The notes beneath the pieces are model-generated. The model did no database searches. It was not told where the DNA came from and worked only from the letters and a program-made list of their open reading frames with translations. From Anaerolineae bacterium (lineage in GTDB: Bacteria; Chloroflexota; Anaerolineae; Promineifilales; Promineifilaceae): 64,000 nucleotides of DNA. Positions 16,855-25,394 of this stretch are shown here, one piece after another. Within the stretch, counting starts at the first letter, position 1. The number at the start of each line of letters is the position of its first letter. A program made the position numbers and the translations under genes. The DNA lies in NCBI GenBank assembly GCA_023384355.1, contig JAHDWL010000004.1, forward strand, positions 88,606 through 152,605, written 5' to 3'.

Positions 16855-17726
16855 CACCCAACGAGATAATCAACATGAATCGGAAGAAAACCACAATTCT
16901 TGATTTACAGGCGAAAAAAACCCGAAAAGAGCCTATCAGCATGTTGACAGCATATGATTACACTGGGGCGGTTCTCGTTGATGCTGCCGGTATTGACTCC
17001 ATCCTGATTGGGGATTCTCTCGGAATGGTGGTAATGGGCCTTGAAAGCACAGTTCCGGTGACGATGGATGAGATGCTTCATCATTGTCGTGCCGTCGCGC
17101 GTGGAGCGAAATACGCCCATTTGGTGGGCGATCTGCCCTTTTTATCGTATCAGGTCAGTGAATCAGAAGCGATTCGTAACGCCGGGCTCATGCTTAAAGA
17201 AGGCAATGTCGACAGTGTCAAGCTGGAAGGCGGCCAGGAAGTGATCACAACGGTGCGTGCCATTGTCGCCGCAGGAATCCCGGTAATGGGTCATATTGGC
17301 CTGACGCCCCAATCTGTCAGCAAACTGGGCGGATACAAGACACAGGGACGCACCGCCATTGCGGCTAGACGGCTCGTCGATGACGCGCTCGCTCTCGAGG
17401 CAGCCGGTTGTTACGCAATTGTCCTGGAGGCAGTCCCGGCTCCCGTAGCTGAGGCGATCACCGAGCGCCTGAACATTCCAACCATCGGAATAGGCGCCGG
17501 CCCACATTGCGACGGTCAGGTATTGGTATATCACGACATACTTGGCCTTTATGACAAGGTGCAACCACGATTCGTCAAGCAATATTTGCAGTTGCAACAA
17601 CCTATCACTGAAGCGTTCGAATCTTTCCGGGACGATGTTGCCGCGCGCAAATTCCCGACCGAAGAACACTCCTTCGCAATGAATAGCGATGAGCTGGAAC
17701 TATTCAAGAAAAGTTTGAAGGGATAG
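16851..17726 (+). CDS. panB: 3-methyl-2-oxobutanoate hydroxymethyltransferase
   Basis: 291 residues from the GTG at 16851, or 283 from the ATG at 16875, which is nearer the usual 265-280. It makes ketopantoate from 2-oxoisovalerate and methylene-tetrahydrofolate. Family motifs are all present: LTAYDYTGA, LIGDSLGMVVMG, VKLEGG, GHIGLTPQSV with GGYKTQGR, LEAVPAPVA and the C-terminal EEHSF. The metal-binding Asp and catalytic Glu positions are conserved. It leads a panB-panE-panC run; panD is not in the window. Confidence 0.95.
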   Translation: MTPNEIINMNRKKTTILDLQAKKTRKEPISMLTAYDYTGAVLVDAAGIDSILIGDSLGMVVMGLESTVPVTMDEMLHHCRAVARGAKYAHLVGDLPFLSYQVSESEAIRNAGLMLKEGNVDSVKLEGGQEVITTVRAIVAAGIPVMGHIGLTPQSVSKLGGYKTQGRTAIAARRLVDDALALEAAGCYAIVLEAVPAPVAEAITERLNIPTIGIGAGPHCDGQVLVYHDILGLYDKVQPRFVKQYLQLQQPITEAFESFRDDVAARKFPTEEHSFAMNSDELELFKKSLKG

Positions 17727-17733
17727 AAATTTG

Positions 17734-18723
17734 ATGAAGGTTGCGGTGGTGGGCATTGGAGCACTTGGTTGCCTGCTTGGGGCTTATCTGGGCGATGGCG
17801 GCGATGTAATTCTCATAGGTCATTGGCCGGAACAGGTCGCCACCATTCGGCAATCCGGATTGTGGCTGGAGAACCCGGACGGCAGCCGGACACATCATAT
17901 GCCGGCAATAACCCAAAATCCGGACGAGGTCGGCCTCGTTGACGTTGCCCTGGTTGTTGTGAAAAGCCGTCAAACCAGAGATGCCGCCCGCACTGTCGCC
18001 AAAATTCTCAAACCCGATGGCCTAGCAATCACCTTACAAAATGGGTTGAATAATTGCGCGACACTTCGAGAAATCCTTGGGCAGAGTCGAGTGACCGTCG
18101 GCGTAACGGCTCAGGGAGCCACAGTTCTCGGCGTGGCCAATGTACGACATGCCGGCCATGGGCCGACCTATTTCGGTCGAGATTCAACCCTGGGCCCGGC
18201 ACAATTGGATTGCTTGCCTCATGTCGTCGAATTATTTAACCAGGCTGGGTTGCAATCCCATCTCATGGAAAATATCGACGGCCTGATCTGGGGAAAATTA
18301 GCTGTGAACGCGGCAATCAACCCCTTGACGGCCCTCTTGCGTGTGCCAAACGGTTTCCTCATCGAACACGAGAGTCTAATCGAGATCATGACGAAAGCAG
18401 CCAATGAGGTCGCCGAGGTCGCACATGCCCAGGGCATCGTATTGCCTTTTCCTGACGCGGCCGAGCAGGCGCTCCGGGTCGCCCGCGCCACAGCAGGGAA
18501 TCGTTCTTCAATGCTACAGGATGTCGATCGGGGGGTTCCCACCGAAGTTGAGGCTATATGTGGCGCAGTTGCTCGGGTCGCCAGGGACAATGGGGTATAT
18601 ACCCCGGTCAACGTTCGGCTTTGCCGATTGGTTCGAAAGATAGAGGGCGGGAATCCCCCGTTGGTTGAGCCGGGGGATGTGAACGGTTTATTACAGCTTC
18701 TGGCGGATGATTCGATTCGTTAA
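17734..18723 (+). CDS. panE: 2-dehydropantoate 2-reductase (ketopantoate reductase)
   Basis: 329 residues from the ATG at 17734, with AAGGGA upstream. It uses NADPH to reduce ketopantoate to pantoate. The N-terminal Rossmann motif is VVGIGALGCLLGAYL. The catalytic lysine lies in the LIWGKLAVNAAINPLTAL segment, and the substrate-binding region near SSMLQDVDRGVPTEVEAI is typical of ApbA/PanE C-terminal domains. The gene lies between panB and panC with very short gaps, completing pantoate synthesis and activation. Confidence 0.94.
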   Translation: MKVAVVGIGALGCLLGAYLGDGGDVILIGHWPEQVATIRQSGLWLENPDGSRTHHMPAITQNPDEVGLVDVALVVVKSRQTRDAARTVAKILKPDGLAITLQNGLNNCATLREILGQSRVTVGVTAQGATVLGVANVRHAGHGPTYFGRDSTLGPAQLDCLPHVVELFNQAGLQSHLMENIDGLIWGKLAVNAAINPLTALLRVPNGFLIEHESLIEIMTKAANEVAEVAHAQGIVLPFPDAAEQALRVARATAGNRSSMLQDVDRGVPTEVEAICGAVARVARDNGVYTPVNVRLCRLVRKIEGGNPPLVEPGDVNGLLQLLADDSIR

Positions 18724-18733
18724 GGATTATTCG

Positions 18734-19579
18734 ATGAAGATTGTTACCACGATTGCAGAATTTAGACAGGTTCGACGCGGGTATGGGTTCGAAAGCGTAG
18801 GTTTTGTTCCAACAATGGGATACCTGCATGAAGGACATCTCGAACTCATCCGCCGTGCGCGGACTGAAAACGAGCGCGTTGTGGCAAGCATCTTTGTGAA
18901 CCCCAAGCAATTCAGCCCGACTGAGGACCTCAGTCGATACCCTCGTGATTTGGATAGAGATTTTCACATGTTAGCCGGGGAGAACGTTGACCTGGTTTTC
19001 GTGCCATCAAACGAAGTCATGTATCCACCTGACTATCAAACGACTGTATCGGTCTCCCGTGTTACACAGGCACTCGAAGGATTGCGGCGGCCGACCCATT
19101 TCGACGGCGTCACAACCGTGGTGGCGAAGTTATTCAACATCGTGCAGCCATCTCGTGCCTATTTCGGTCAGAAAGATGCCCAACAATCTGTCGTTATCCG
19201 GCAGATGGTGCGCGACCTGAATTTCGATTTGGAGATAGTCGTCTGTCCCACCGTGAGGGAATCGGATGGACTGGCGATGAGTTCCCGCAACAAGTATTTA
19301 ACCGAGGATGAGCGCAAAGGAGCTACCGTCCTCTACAAGGCTCTTCAATCTGCCAAATCGATATGGGACGGCGGCACGCGCAACAGCGGGATATTGCGTG
19401 CGGCCATGATGGAAACGCTTTCCGAAGAACTGTTGGCGCGAGTAGATTACATCAGCGCGGCCGATCCCGTCACCCTGGAGGAGTGGCACGGAGAAATCCC
19501 CAGGGATTCAGGATTATTACTCTCAATGGCCGTCTTCTTCGGGCAAACCAGGTTAATTGACAATCTACTTCTGGAATAA
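18734..19579 (+). CDS. panC: Pantothenate synthetase
   Basis: 281 residues from the ATG at 18734, eight bases after an AAGGA that abuts the panE stop. It joins pantoate and beta-alanine with ATP. Adenylyl-transferase motifs are clear: PTMGYLHEGHLELIRRA (HIGH-like), VASIFVNPKQF, RPTHFDGVTTVV, YFGQKDAQQ and MSSRNKYL (KMSKS-like). Together with panB and panE it covers the vitamin B5 branch except aspartate decarboxylase. Confidence 0.95.
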   Translation: MKIVTTIAEFRQVRRGYGFESVGFVPTMGYLHEGHLELIRRARTENERVVASIFVNPKQFSPTEDLSRYPRDLDRDFHMLAGENVDLVFVPSNEVMYPPDYQTTVSVSRVTQALEGLRRPTHFDGVTTVVAKLFNIVQPSRAYFGQKDAQQSVVIRQMVRDLNFDLEIVVCPTVRESDGLAMSSRNKYLTEDERKGATVLYKALQSAKSIWDGGTRNSGILRAAMMETLSEELLARVDYISAADPVTLEEWHGEIPRDSGLLLSMAVFFGQTRLIDNLLLE

Positions 19580-19592
19580 GGCTAATCACCCA

Positions 19593-20363
19593 ATGGACAC
19601 CGACGAGTTCACACTACCGAAAGAGGTGATCGATTGTCTGCAAAATGCAAGGCGCGTGGTCGTCTTAACCGGCGCAGGGATTTCGGCCGAAAGCGGTGTA
19701 CCCACATTCCGCGATGCGCAAACTGGTCTTTGGGCTAAATACGATCCCCAGGAGTTGGCAACTCCCCAAGCCTTCCGGAACAACCCCAAGCTGGTATGGG
19801 AGTGGTATGCCTGGCGACGCGATCTGATCCGCTCAGTATCTCCCAACCCCGGTCATTTGGCTTTGGCCAGGTTCGAGAAGAAAGTCCCTGTCTTTACGGT
19901 TATCACTCAAAACGTCGACGGTCTCCATCAAATCGCGGGCAGCCAAAATGTTTACGAACTGCACGGGAATATTTTACGCTTCAGATGCTCAAAGGAAGGG
20001 AACACAATCACGGAATGGATAGAGACAGATGATGTCCCACCGCGTTGCCCAAATTGCGGCGGGTTCATCAGGCCGGATGTGGTTTGGTTCGGTGAGGATT
20101 TACCGTCGATGACGTTCAGCAACGCTATCCGCGCCTCACAAAACTGCGATCTGTTCTTGACCGTAGGAACTTCAGGCATCGTCCATCCGGCCGCATCATT
20201 ACCCCTCGCTGCGCTGGACAAAGGCGCGATGACAGTCGAAATCAACCCTAATCCGACGCCACTCTCCACTTGGATGACGCACAATCTCCGTGGACCGGCA
20301 GGGATTGTTCTCCCCGCTCTTTATAACGCAACATGGCCCACAGATAATCAAGCCGCCTGTTAG
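19593..20363 (+). CDS. cobB: Sirtuin-type NAD-dependent protein deacylase (CobB-like)
   Basis: 256 residues from the ATG at 19593. Catalytic motifs are complete: GAGISAESGVPTFR, TQNVDGLHQ, the proton-acceptor His in YELHG and GTSGIVHPAA. A Tyr-x-x-Arg pair (YAWR) is the signature of desuccinylating and demalonylating class III sirtuins. The zinc module keeps CPNC, but its first half has a single Cys (FRCSKEG) instead of a CxxC pair, so zinc may be held by three cysteines plus another residue, or not at all. It may reverse CoA-dependent acylation; the pan neighbours make that attractive but it is inference. Confidence 0.9.
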   Translation: MDTDEFTLPKEVIDCLQNARRVVVLTGAGISAESGVPTFRDAQTGLWAKYDPQELATPQAFRNNPKLVWEWYAWRRDLIRSVSPNPGHLALARFEKKVPVFTVITQNVDGLHQIAGSQNVYELHGNILRFRCSKEGNTITEWIETDDVPPRCPNCGGFIRPDVVWFGEDLPSMTFSNAIRASQNCDLFLTVGTSGIVHPAASLPLAALDKGAMTVEINPNPTPLSTWMTHNLRGPAGIVLPALYNATWPTDNQAAC

Positions 20364-20435
20364 GCGAGCAATGCAGAAGTCGCCGAACAGTTCCGATTAA
20401 GGTATCATCAACTAATTCGTCACCAGGTTTTCGCC

Positions 20436-20693
20436 ATGACCAACGTTCAGTCTCCCACACCTATCAGTCCACATTTACTTGAGATTTTGCGCTGTCCAGT
20501 CGCTGTCCAGGATAAGGGTAATAACCCTGACCCTGGCCGATTGCGTCTGGTCGGCCAATTCTGGCTGGTTTGCGATGAATCGGGCATGAAATATCCGATC
20601 CGTGACGGCATACCCATTATGCTAATCGAAGAAGGCCAAAAATGGCGGGGCACGGCCGAGGAAAATTTACCTGTCCCACCACCGGCCAGTTGA
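20436..20693 (+). CDS. Trm112/UPF0434-like small protein
   Basis: 85 residues. LLEILRCPVAV near the start and YPIRDGIPIMLIEE near residues 53-66 are the UPF0434/Trm112 signature. In the zinc-binding version four cysteines occur; here only C at ILRC and C at LVC remain, so metal binding is doubtful. Family members activate methyltransferases or accompany lipid A kinases; no such partner is adjacent. It is followed directly by a receiver protein gene. Confidence 0.8.
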   Translation: MTNVQSPTPISPHLLEILRCPVAVQDKGNNPDPGRLRLVGQFWLVCDESGMKYPIRDGIPIMLIEEGQKWRGTAEENLPVPPPAS

Positions 20694-20714
20694 TTGTCGG
20701 CCAGTAATACGACC

Positions 20715-21080
20715 ATGAAAACTATATTGCAGATTGAGGACAACTTCGCCAACCGCAGATTAGTTGAGCGCGTTCTCGAAACTTATCCTTATCGATTGCT
20801 CCACGCGCCTGACGGACAGTCAGGAATTGATACCGCACTGAATGAATCACCTGACCTGATTCTGCTCGACATGGGGCTTCCTGATATGGACGGACAGACG
20901 CTGGTATCAGTTCTTAGGGAGTCTCCAGCGCTTGCTTCGGTGCCCATTATAGCGCTGACCGCCTGGCCAGAAGGGATCGCCGGGGAAATGGCAAAAAGAT
21001 ATGGGTGCGATGGTTGTATTACAAAACCCATTAACGTTGCAGAATTTGGCACTCAAATCGAGAGCTATCTAAATCGCTAA
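20715..21080 (+). CDS. Single-domain response regulator (CheY/DivK-like)
   Basis: 121 residues from the ATG at 20715; an earlier in-frame TTG at 20694 lies next to the preceding stop. It consists only of a receiver domain. The acidic pair appears as E-D in LQIEDN, the phospho-acceptor Asp is in LILLDMGLPDMDG, the conserved Thr in ALTAW and the Lys in ITKPI. It should be phosphorylatable and relay a signal by protein contact, since it has no output domain. The cognate kinase is not in the window. Confidence 0.92.
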   Translation: MKTILQIEDNFANRRLVERVLETYPYRLLHAPDGQSGIDTALNESPDLILLDMGLPDMDGQTLVSVLRESPALASVPIIALTAWPEGIAGEMAKRYGCDGCITKPINVAEFGTQIESYLNR

Positions 21081-21086
21081 GTAAGC

Positions 21087-22001
21087 ATGACTGAAGCCTT
21101 GATGAATCTTATCCCGGCCCATCAATTTTCCATTGAGGAACTGACAAACGCCTATAATCGGACGAGGACTGACTATCTCATCCCCATGCCGATGAATCCT
21201 GGGAGGCTTCAGGAATACATTACCCTTTACGATGTTGATCTACAGGCCTCACAGGTGGCGATCGTCGACGATACGATTGTCGGTTTAGGCATGTTGGGTG
21301 TTCGAAAAGGGATGGGATGGATTACACGGTTAGGCGTATTGCCGGAGGGCAGACGCAAGATGGTGGGCAGCGCAATCTTGCAGGCGTTGCTTGATGGCGC
21401 GACTGCCAAAAAACTTTCCGATGTATGGCTTGAGGTAATCTTTGGCAATCACCCTGCCCATGAATTGTTTCGTAAGTTTGGGTTCAAAGAAACACGTGAG
21501 TTGATTGTTGCACGTCGCCCACCACAAACCATGCGCAACCTGTCGGCCATTCGTGACGTCAGCAAGGTTCGATACCTTCAACACGATGAGGTAATCGAAT
21601 TACACTGCAAGCGACAGGAAAGAATGAACTGGCTTAATGACGCGGAGTCGATGCGTAACGTCCGCCTTTTGGCCAATAATCCATTTCTTGAAGAATCCGA
21701 GCCGTTTCCTCAACACGAGGCAACCCGCCTGTCGGGGATGTCTGTGGAGTTTCTGGATGGTTCTCTTGGCTGGATATCCTACCAGGTGACGACACTGCAA
21801 TTAAAGAGGATATCTATCGAGGTCAATCGCGGAAATCCGCAGCGCGTGACCGAAGGGATCCTCGAACTGCTTCATCGCCTCCACTCTTCCCAGGACGCGG
21901 TAATCGAAAATATTCCTGATGATGAGCGGTGGACAGGATTTAAAAATGCGGGCTACTTCGAGGTCTTCAGGCGAATCGAAATGGTTCATCGTGCCGCCTG
22001 A
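21087..22001 (+). CDS. GNAT-family N-acetyltransferase
   Basis: 304 residues. The GNAT fold lies in the first 150: the acetyl-CoA-binding loop is seen as RLGVLPEGRRKMVGSAILQALL (a variant of Q/RxxGxG/A), followed by the HPAHELFRKFGFKETREL beta5/alpha4 segment. Residues 150-300 form a less clear second domain that may be a degenerate second GNAT copy (the tail GFKNAGYFEVFRRIEMVH resembles a GNAT end). The acetyl acceptor is unknown. It starts 7 bases after the receiver gene and is 30 bases from the large fusion gene, so it is probably in the same transcript. Confidence 0.82.
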   Translation: MTEALMNLIPAHQFSIEELTNAYNRTRTDYLIPMPMNPGRLQEYITLYDVDLQASQVAIVDDTIVGLGMLGVRKGMGWITRLGVLPEGRRKMVGSAILQALLDGATAKKLSDVWLEVIFGNHPAHELFRKFGFKETRELIVARRPPQTMRNLSAIRDVSKVRYLQHDEVIELHCKRQERMNWLNDAESMRNVRLLANNPFLEESEPFPQHEATRLSGMSVEFLDGSLGWISYQVTTLQLKRISIEVNRGNPQRVTEGILELLHRLHSSQDAVIENIPDDERWTGFKNAGYFEVFRRIEMVHRAA

Positions 22002-22031
22002 CCTCACAATCATCTCGACCGAGAGAATAAA

Positions 22032-24773
22032 ATGATTACGCCAGAATCAGTCCTTGACGCAGCGGCCAGGATCAATAGCGTCGCCAACAAGACACCCGTA
22101 TTACACTCTCGTACCCTGGACGAACGGACGGGATGCCGGGTGTACCTCAAATGCGAGAATTTTCAACGCGTCGGCGCTTTCAAATTTCGTGGAGCTTTTA
22201 ATGCCATCAGCCGGCTTAGTGATTCGGAAAAGCGTGCTGGTGTCATCACCCACTCAAGCGGGAATCATGCTCAGGGGATAGCCCTCGCCACCCGTCTGCT
22301 CGGCGTACGCGCGGTTGTGGTCATGCCTGAAGATGCACCGAAAAACAAACGTGCCGCCACATTGGGTTATGGAGCGGAAATAATTACCTGCGCTCCCCTT
22401 CACCGTGATGATGTGACTGCACAGCTGATTGCCGATAAGGGGTATACGCTGATTCATCCTTTCGACAACGATAACATCATCGCCGGGCAGGGAACGGCCG
22501 CACTCGAGTTGTTCGACGAAGTGGGTGAGTTGGATTACCTGTTTGTGCCGGTCGGTGGGGGGGGATTGATCAGCGGGAGCGCGTTAGCAGCCCAGCTTCG
22601 ATCACCCAATTGTCGCATCATCGGCGTCGAGCCTCAGGTAGCGAATGACGCCGGTCAATCATGGCGTAGCGGAGAAATTCACAAACTCGATATGGTTCCT
22701 CAGACAATTGCCGACGGATTACGAACCAGGGCAATCGGGCAAAGGAATCTGGAAATCATGCGTCGCTATGTTAGTGACATGATTGTCACCGCAGAGAAGG
22801 AAATCCTCGAAACTCTGGAGTTTATTTGGGGTCGCATGAAAATTGTGGTCGAGCCGAGTTCGGCCGTCGCCCTTTCACCGCTCTTCAACGGAACTTATCC
22901 CTTGTCGACCGGCTCCCGTGTGGGCATTCTAATCAGCGGAGGTAATGTCGATATTTCCGGGTTCAGCATTCATCAGAAACCAGATGAACCTGTCATGTCA
23001 GATCAACCCATCGTTGCAGGCAAGCCCCGCTCGGAACCTTCCACCAACCGCACACGCAAACCTTCGCAAATACTTGTCAGCGCAAACCTGGGACTGGATG
23101 CGATGCGCTTGTTGCAATCTGTCGGCGAAGTGACAACCATCCATGATGCAAACGAAGAGACCCTTATTGCTCAAATAGGTGGCTATCACGCCTTGATTGC
23201 CGGTCCTGACCAGCGGATCAACTCCCATATCCTGAAGTATGGCTACAACTTAAAGGCAATCGGTTCTCTTGACAGCCATCTGGACAAAATCGATGTTAGT
23301 TCTGCTCGGGCATTAGGCATTGAAATTTGCTATGCACCAGACAGTCGTTCAGTGATCATTGCTGAGCATACTGTGAGCCGATTGCTGGCTTTGGCCAATA
23401 AGTTCAGTGACGGAAGATTATCCGGAAAGACGTTAGGAATTATTGGGTTCGGCCTAGTAGGGCGGCAAGTCGCCCAACGCGCCGCCGCGTTTGATATGCG
23501 AGTCCTGGTGAACCAGCCCCGCCTTACCCCCGAACTGGTTCTGGATACTGGCGTTGAGACTACCGATCTCGTTGATCTTTTACAGGAATCTGATTTTATC
23601 TCGCTCCACGTGCCGTTCAGCAATGAGACAGAGGAAATTATCGGGCCTGCGGAGCTAGGATTGATGAAACCCTCAGCGTTGTTGGTAAACATGGGCCATA
23701 CAGATCTTGTGAATGAACGTGAGCTCCTTAATGCTTTGGACTCAAACAGGCTGGCTGGAGCCGCGATTTCAACGCTGCCGGCAACGATCACAAATCCGAC
23801 TGACACAGCCCTCGAATTGCGCGCACACGACAAAGTCATCGTCGAGTCACATGTTTCGGCCGTTCTTGATAACCAACGACGGGACTCCTCCTTGCAAGTC
23901 GTCCGTCAGGTAGTTGCAGCTCTGGCTCAACGCAGGGCAAGTGAAACGCTCGATTTGGAGGTCGTCCCCATCGAACAGGTAGTACCACACGAATATATTG
24001 ATATGAAACGGGTCAACCGATTGATGGGGCAATTAGAAGCAGAGGGTCGTCTCGTTAATCCGCCAATAACGACATACTGGAAGGGACGATACATTATCCT
24101 TGATGGTGCCACCCGATATAGCTCTCTCCAACGGCTGGGGTACCCTTATGCCATAGTCCAGGTTGTGGATAAGGATCAGGCCGGATTCCAGCTGCACACA
24201 TGGTATCACGCGATTTCAGCCGAGGATGACGTAAAAGGAATGCAATTCGAAAAACTCGCCGAGCGTCTGGCATCGATCGACGGATTGATCCTTCGCGATA
24301 TCAGCCCGGATGAGGCACAAAGCGCCTTACAAGCCCCGCGTTCTCTCTGCTATTTCATCGATCGATCCGGTCGCTTGACCATGGCGGAAGCCACAGACGA
24401 CGCCTCCAAATTGGTCGTGATGAACGCAATTGTAAATACCTATAACGAATGGGGAGCCGTCGAACGGACACTTTTGACCGATATTGACCGTTTACTGGCA
24501 CAATTTCCGAAATTGGTAGCGGTGGCTGTCTATCCTCAATTCCAGCCGGAGGATGTTTTCGACGCAGCGGCCGAGGGAAATTTACTTCCTGCCGGATTAA
24601 CCCGTTTTGTTATTCCCGGGCGAATTTTACGCCTCAACGCCGATCTGACCCGGCTAAAATTGGATGAGCCATTGGCTGAAAAGCGCGCCTGGTTCAACGA
24701 ATTTTTAACCGGTAAATTATCGCGTAGCCGCTTGAGGGTCTATCAGGAGCCAGTTGTCCTTCTCGATGAATGA
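22032..24773 (+). CDS. Three-domain fusion: threonine-dehydratase-like PLP enzyme, 2-hydroxyacid-dehydrogenase-like domain, SbnI-like free-serine kinase domain
   Basis: 913 residues in one unbroken frame. Residues 1-320 are a complete fold-II PLP enzyme of the threonine dehydratase/serine racemase type: K51 in [16 protein letters not shown], the phosphate loop VGGGGLISG and ISGGNVD. Residues about 345-640 form a D-2-hydroxyacid-dehydrogenase-like domain with Rossmann motif [11 protein letters not shown]607 is kept, but the catalytic Arg is H556 and the catalytic Glu is not evident. Residues about 640-913 match SbnI/SerK ParB-fold serine kinases: HE near 653, DGATRY at 691-696, HTWYH and the C-terminal [13 protein letters not shown] segment. 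It suggests serine or phosphoserine chemistry; the reaction is unknown. It overlaps a HAD gene. Confidence 0.85.
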   Translation: MITPESVLDAAARINSVANKTPVLHSRTLDERTGCRVYLKCENFQRVGAFKFRGAFNAISRLSDSEKRAGVITHSSGNHAQGIALATRLLGVRAVVVMPEDAPKNKRAATLGYGAEIITCAPLHRDDVTAQLIADKGYTLIHPFDNDNIIAGQGTAALELFDEVGELDYLFVPVGGGGLISGSALAAQLRSPNCRIIGVEPQVANDAGQSWRSGEIHKLDMVPQTIADGLRTRAIGQRNLEIMRRYVSDMIVTAEKEILETLEFIWGRMKIVVEPSSAVALSPLFNGTYPLSTGSRVGILISGGNVDISGFSIHQKPDEPVMSDQPIVAGKPRSEPSTNRTRKPSQILVSANLGLDAMRLLQSVGEVTTIHDANEETLIAQIGGYHALIAGPDQRINSHILKYGYNLKAIGSLDSHLDKIDVSSARALGIEICYAPDSRSVIIAEHTVSRLLALANKFSDGRLSGKTLGIIGFGLVGRQVAQRAAAFDMRVLVNQPRLTPELVLDTGVETTDLVDLLQESDFISLHVPFSNETEEIIGPAELGLMKPSALLVNMGHTDLVNERELLNALDSNRLAGAAISTLPATITNPTDTALELRAHDKVIVESHVSAVLDNQRRDSSLQVVRQVVAALAQRRASETLDLEVVPIEQVVPHEYIDMKRVNRLMGQLEAEGRLVNPPITTYWKGRYIILDGATRYSSLQRLGYPYAIVQVVDKDQAGFQLHTWYHAISAEDDVKGMQFEKLAERLASIDGLILRDISPDEAQSALQAPRSLCYFIDRSGRLTMAEATDDASKLVVMNAIVNTYNEWGAVERTLLTDIDRLLAQFPKLVAVAVYPQFQPEDVFDAAAEGNLLPAGLTRFVIPGRILRLNADLTRLKLDEPLAEKRAWFNEFLTGKLSRSRLRVYQEPVVLLDE

Positions 24774-25392
24774 TCAAATTAAGGCTGTGATTTTTGATGT
24801 AGGGGGCGTGCTTATTCGCACGGTTGACCAATCGGGACGGCGCTATTGGGAAGATCGCCTCAACCTGCCTCCCGGTGGCGCAGAAGCGATCGTACTCAAT
24901 AGCCCCATGGGATACCGGGCACAACGGGGTGAAATCACCACGGAAGAGTTGTGGGATTGGGTCGGAAACTATCTGGGTCTTGGTGAACATCTGGCTGACT
25001 TTCGCCATGACTTCTGGCGGGGAGACGCTCTTGACCACGAACTACTCGCCCTCATTCGAGAGATACGACCAAAATATAAGTTGGCAATTATCAGCAACGC
25101 CAGCGATATATTGCTTGAAACACTTAAAGAATATGGTCTGGCAACTGAGTTCGATCTGATTATTGGTTCCGCCTATGAAGGCATCATGAAGCCGGACAAT
25201 GCAATTTTTGAAAGAGCGCTTCAGCGCCTTGATTGCCAACCGCTTGAATCCGTTTTTATCGATGATTCATTTGCCAATGTGGACGCAGCCCGCTCAATCG
25301 GGATGAAGGCAATCCATTATTCCGTGGGACTTGATCTGCGAACCGAATTGAGGGCTATTGGGGTCGGATATCCAGTTGCTCGAGTTTTTTGA
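24766..25392 (+). CDS. HAD-superfamily hydrolase (subfamily IA)
   Basis: 208 residues from the ATG at 24766, which overlaps the end of the fusion gene by 8 bases, implying coupled translation. HAD motifs: nucleophile Asp in VIFDVGGVL (motif I), Ser-Asn in IISNAS (motif II), Lys in IMKPDNAIF (motif III) and Asp-Asp in FIDDS (motif IV). The second motif I aspartate is replaced by Gly, as in the YihX-like FDxGxV group. It is a probable small-molecule phosphatase. Its position next to a putative serine kinase domain makes a phosphoserine-related substrate conceivable; this is inference. Confidence 0.88.
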   Translation: MNDQIKAVIFDVGGVLIRTVDQSGRRYWEDRLNLPPGGAEAIVLNSPMGYRAQRGEITTEELWDWVGNYLGLGEHLADFRHDFWRGDALDHELLALIREIRPKYKLAIISNASDILLETLKEYGLATEFDLIIGSAYEGIMKPDNAIFERALQRLDCQPLESVFIDDSFANVDAARSIGMKAIHYSVGLDLRTELRAIGVGYPVARVF

Positions 25393-25394
25393 GT

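Noticed and set aside
22989-24773. A separate gene starting at an internal ATG near the end of the PLP domain
   Set aside because: There is no stop codon or Shine-Dalgarno at the junction and the frame is continuous, so one fusion protein is the simpler reading.
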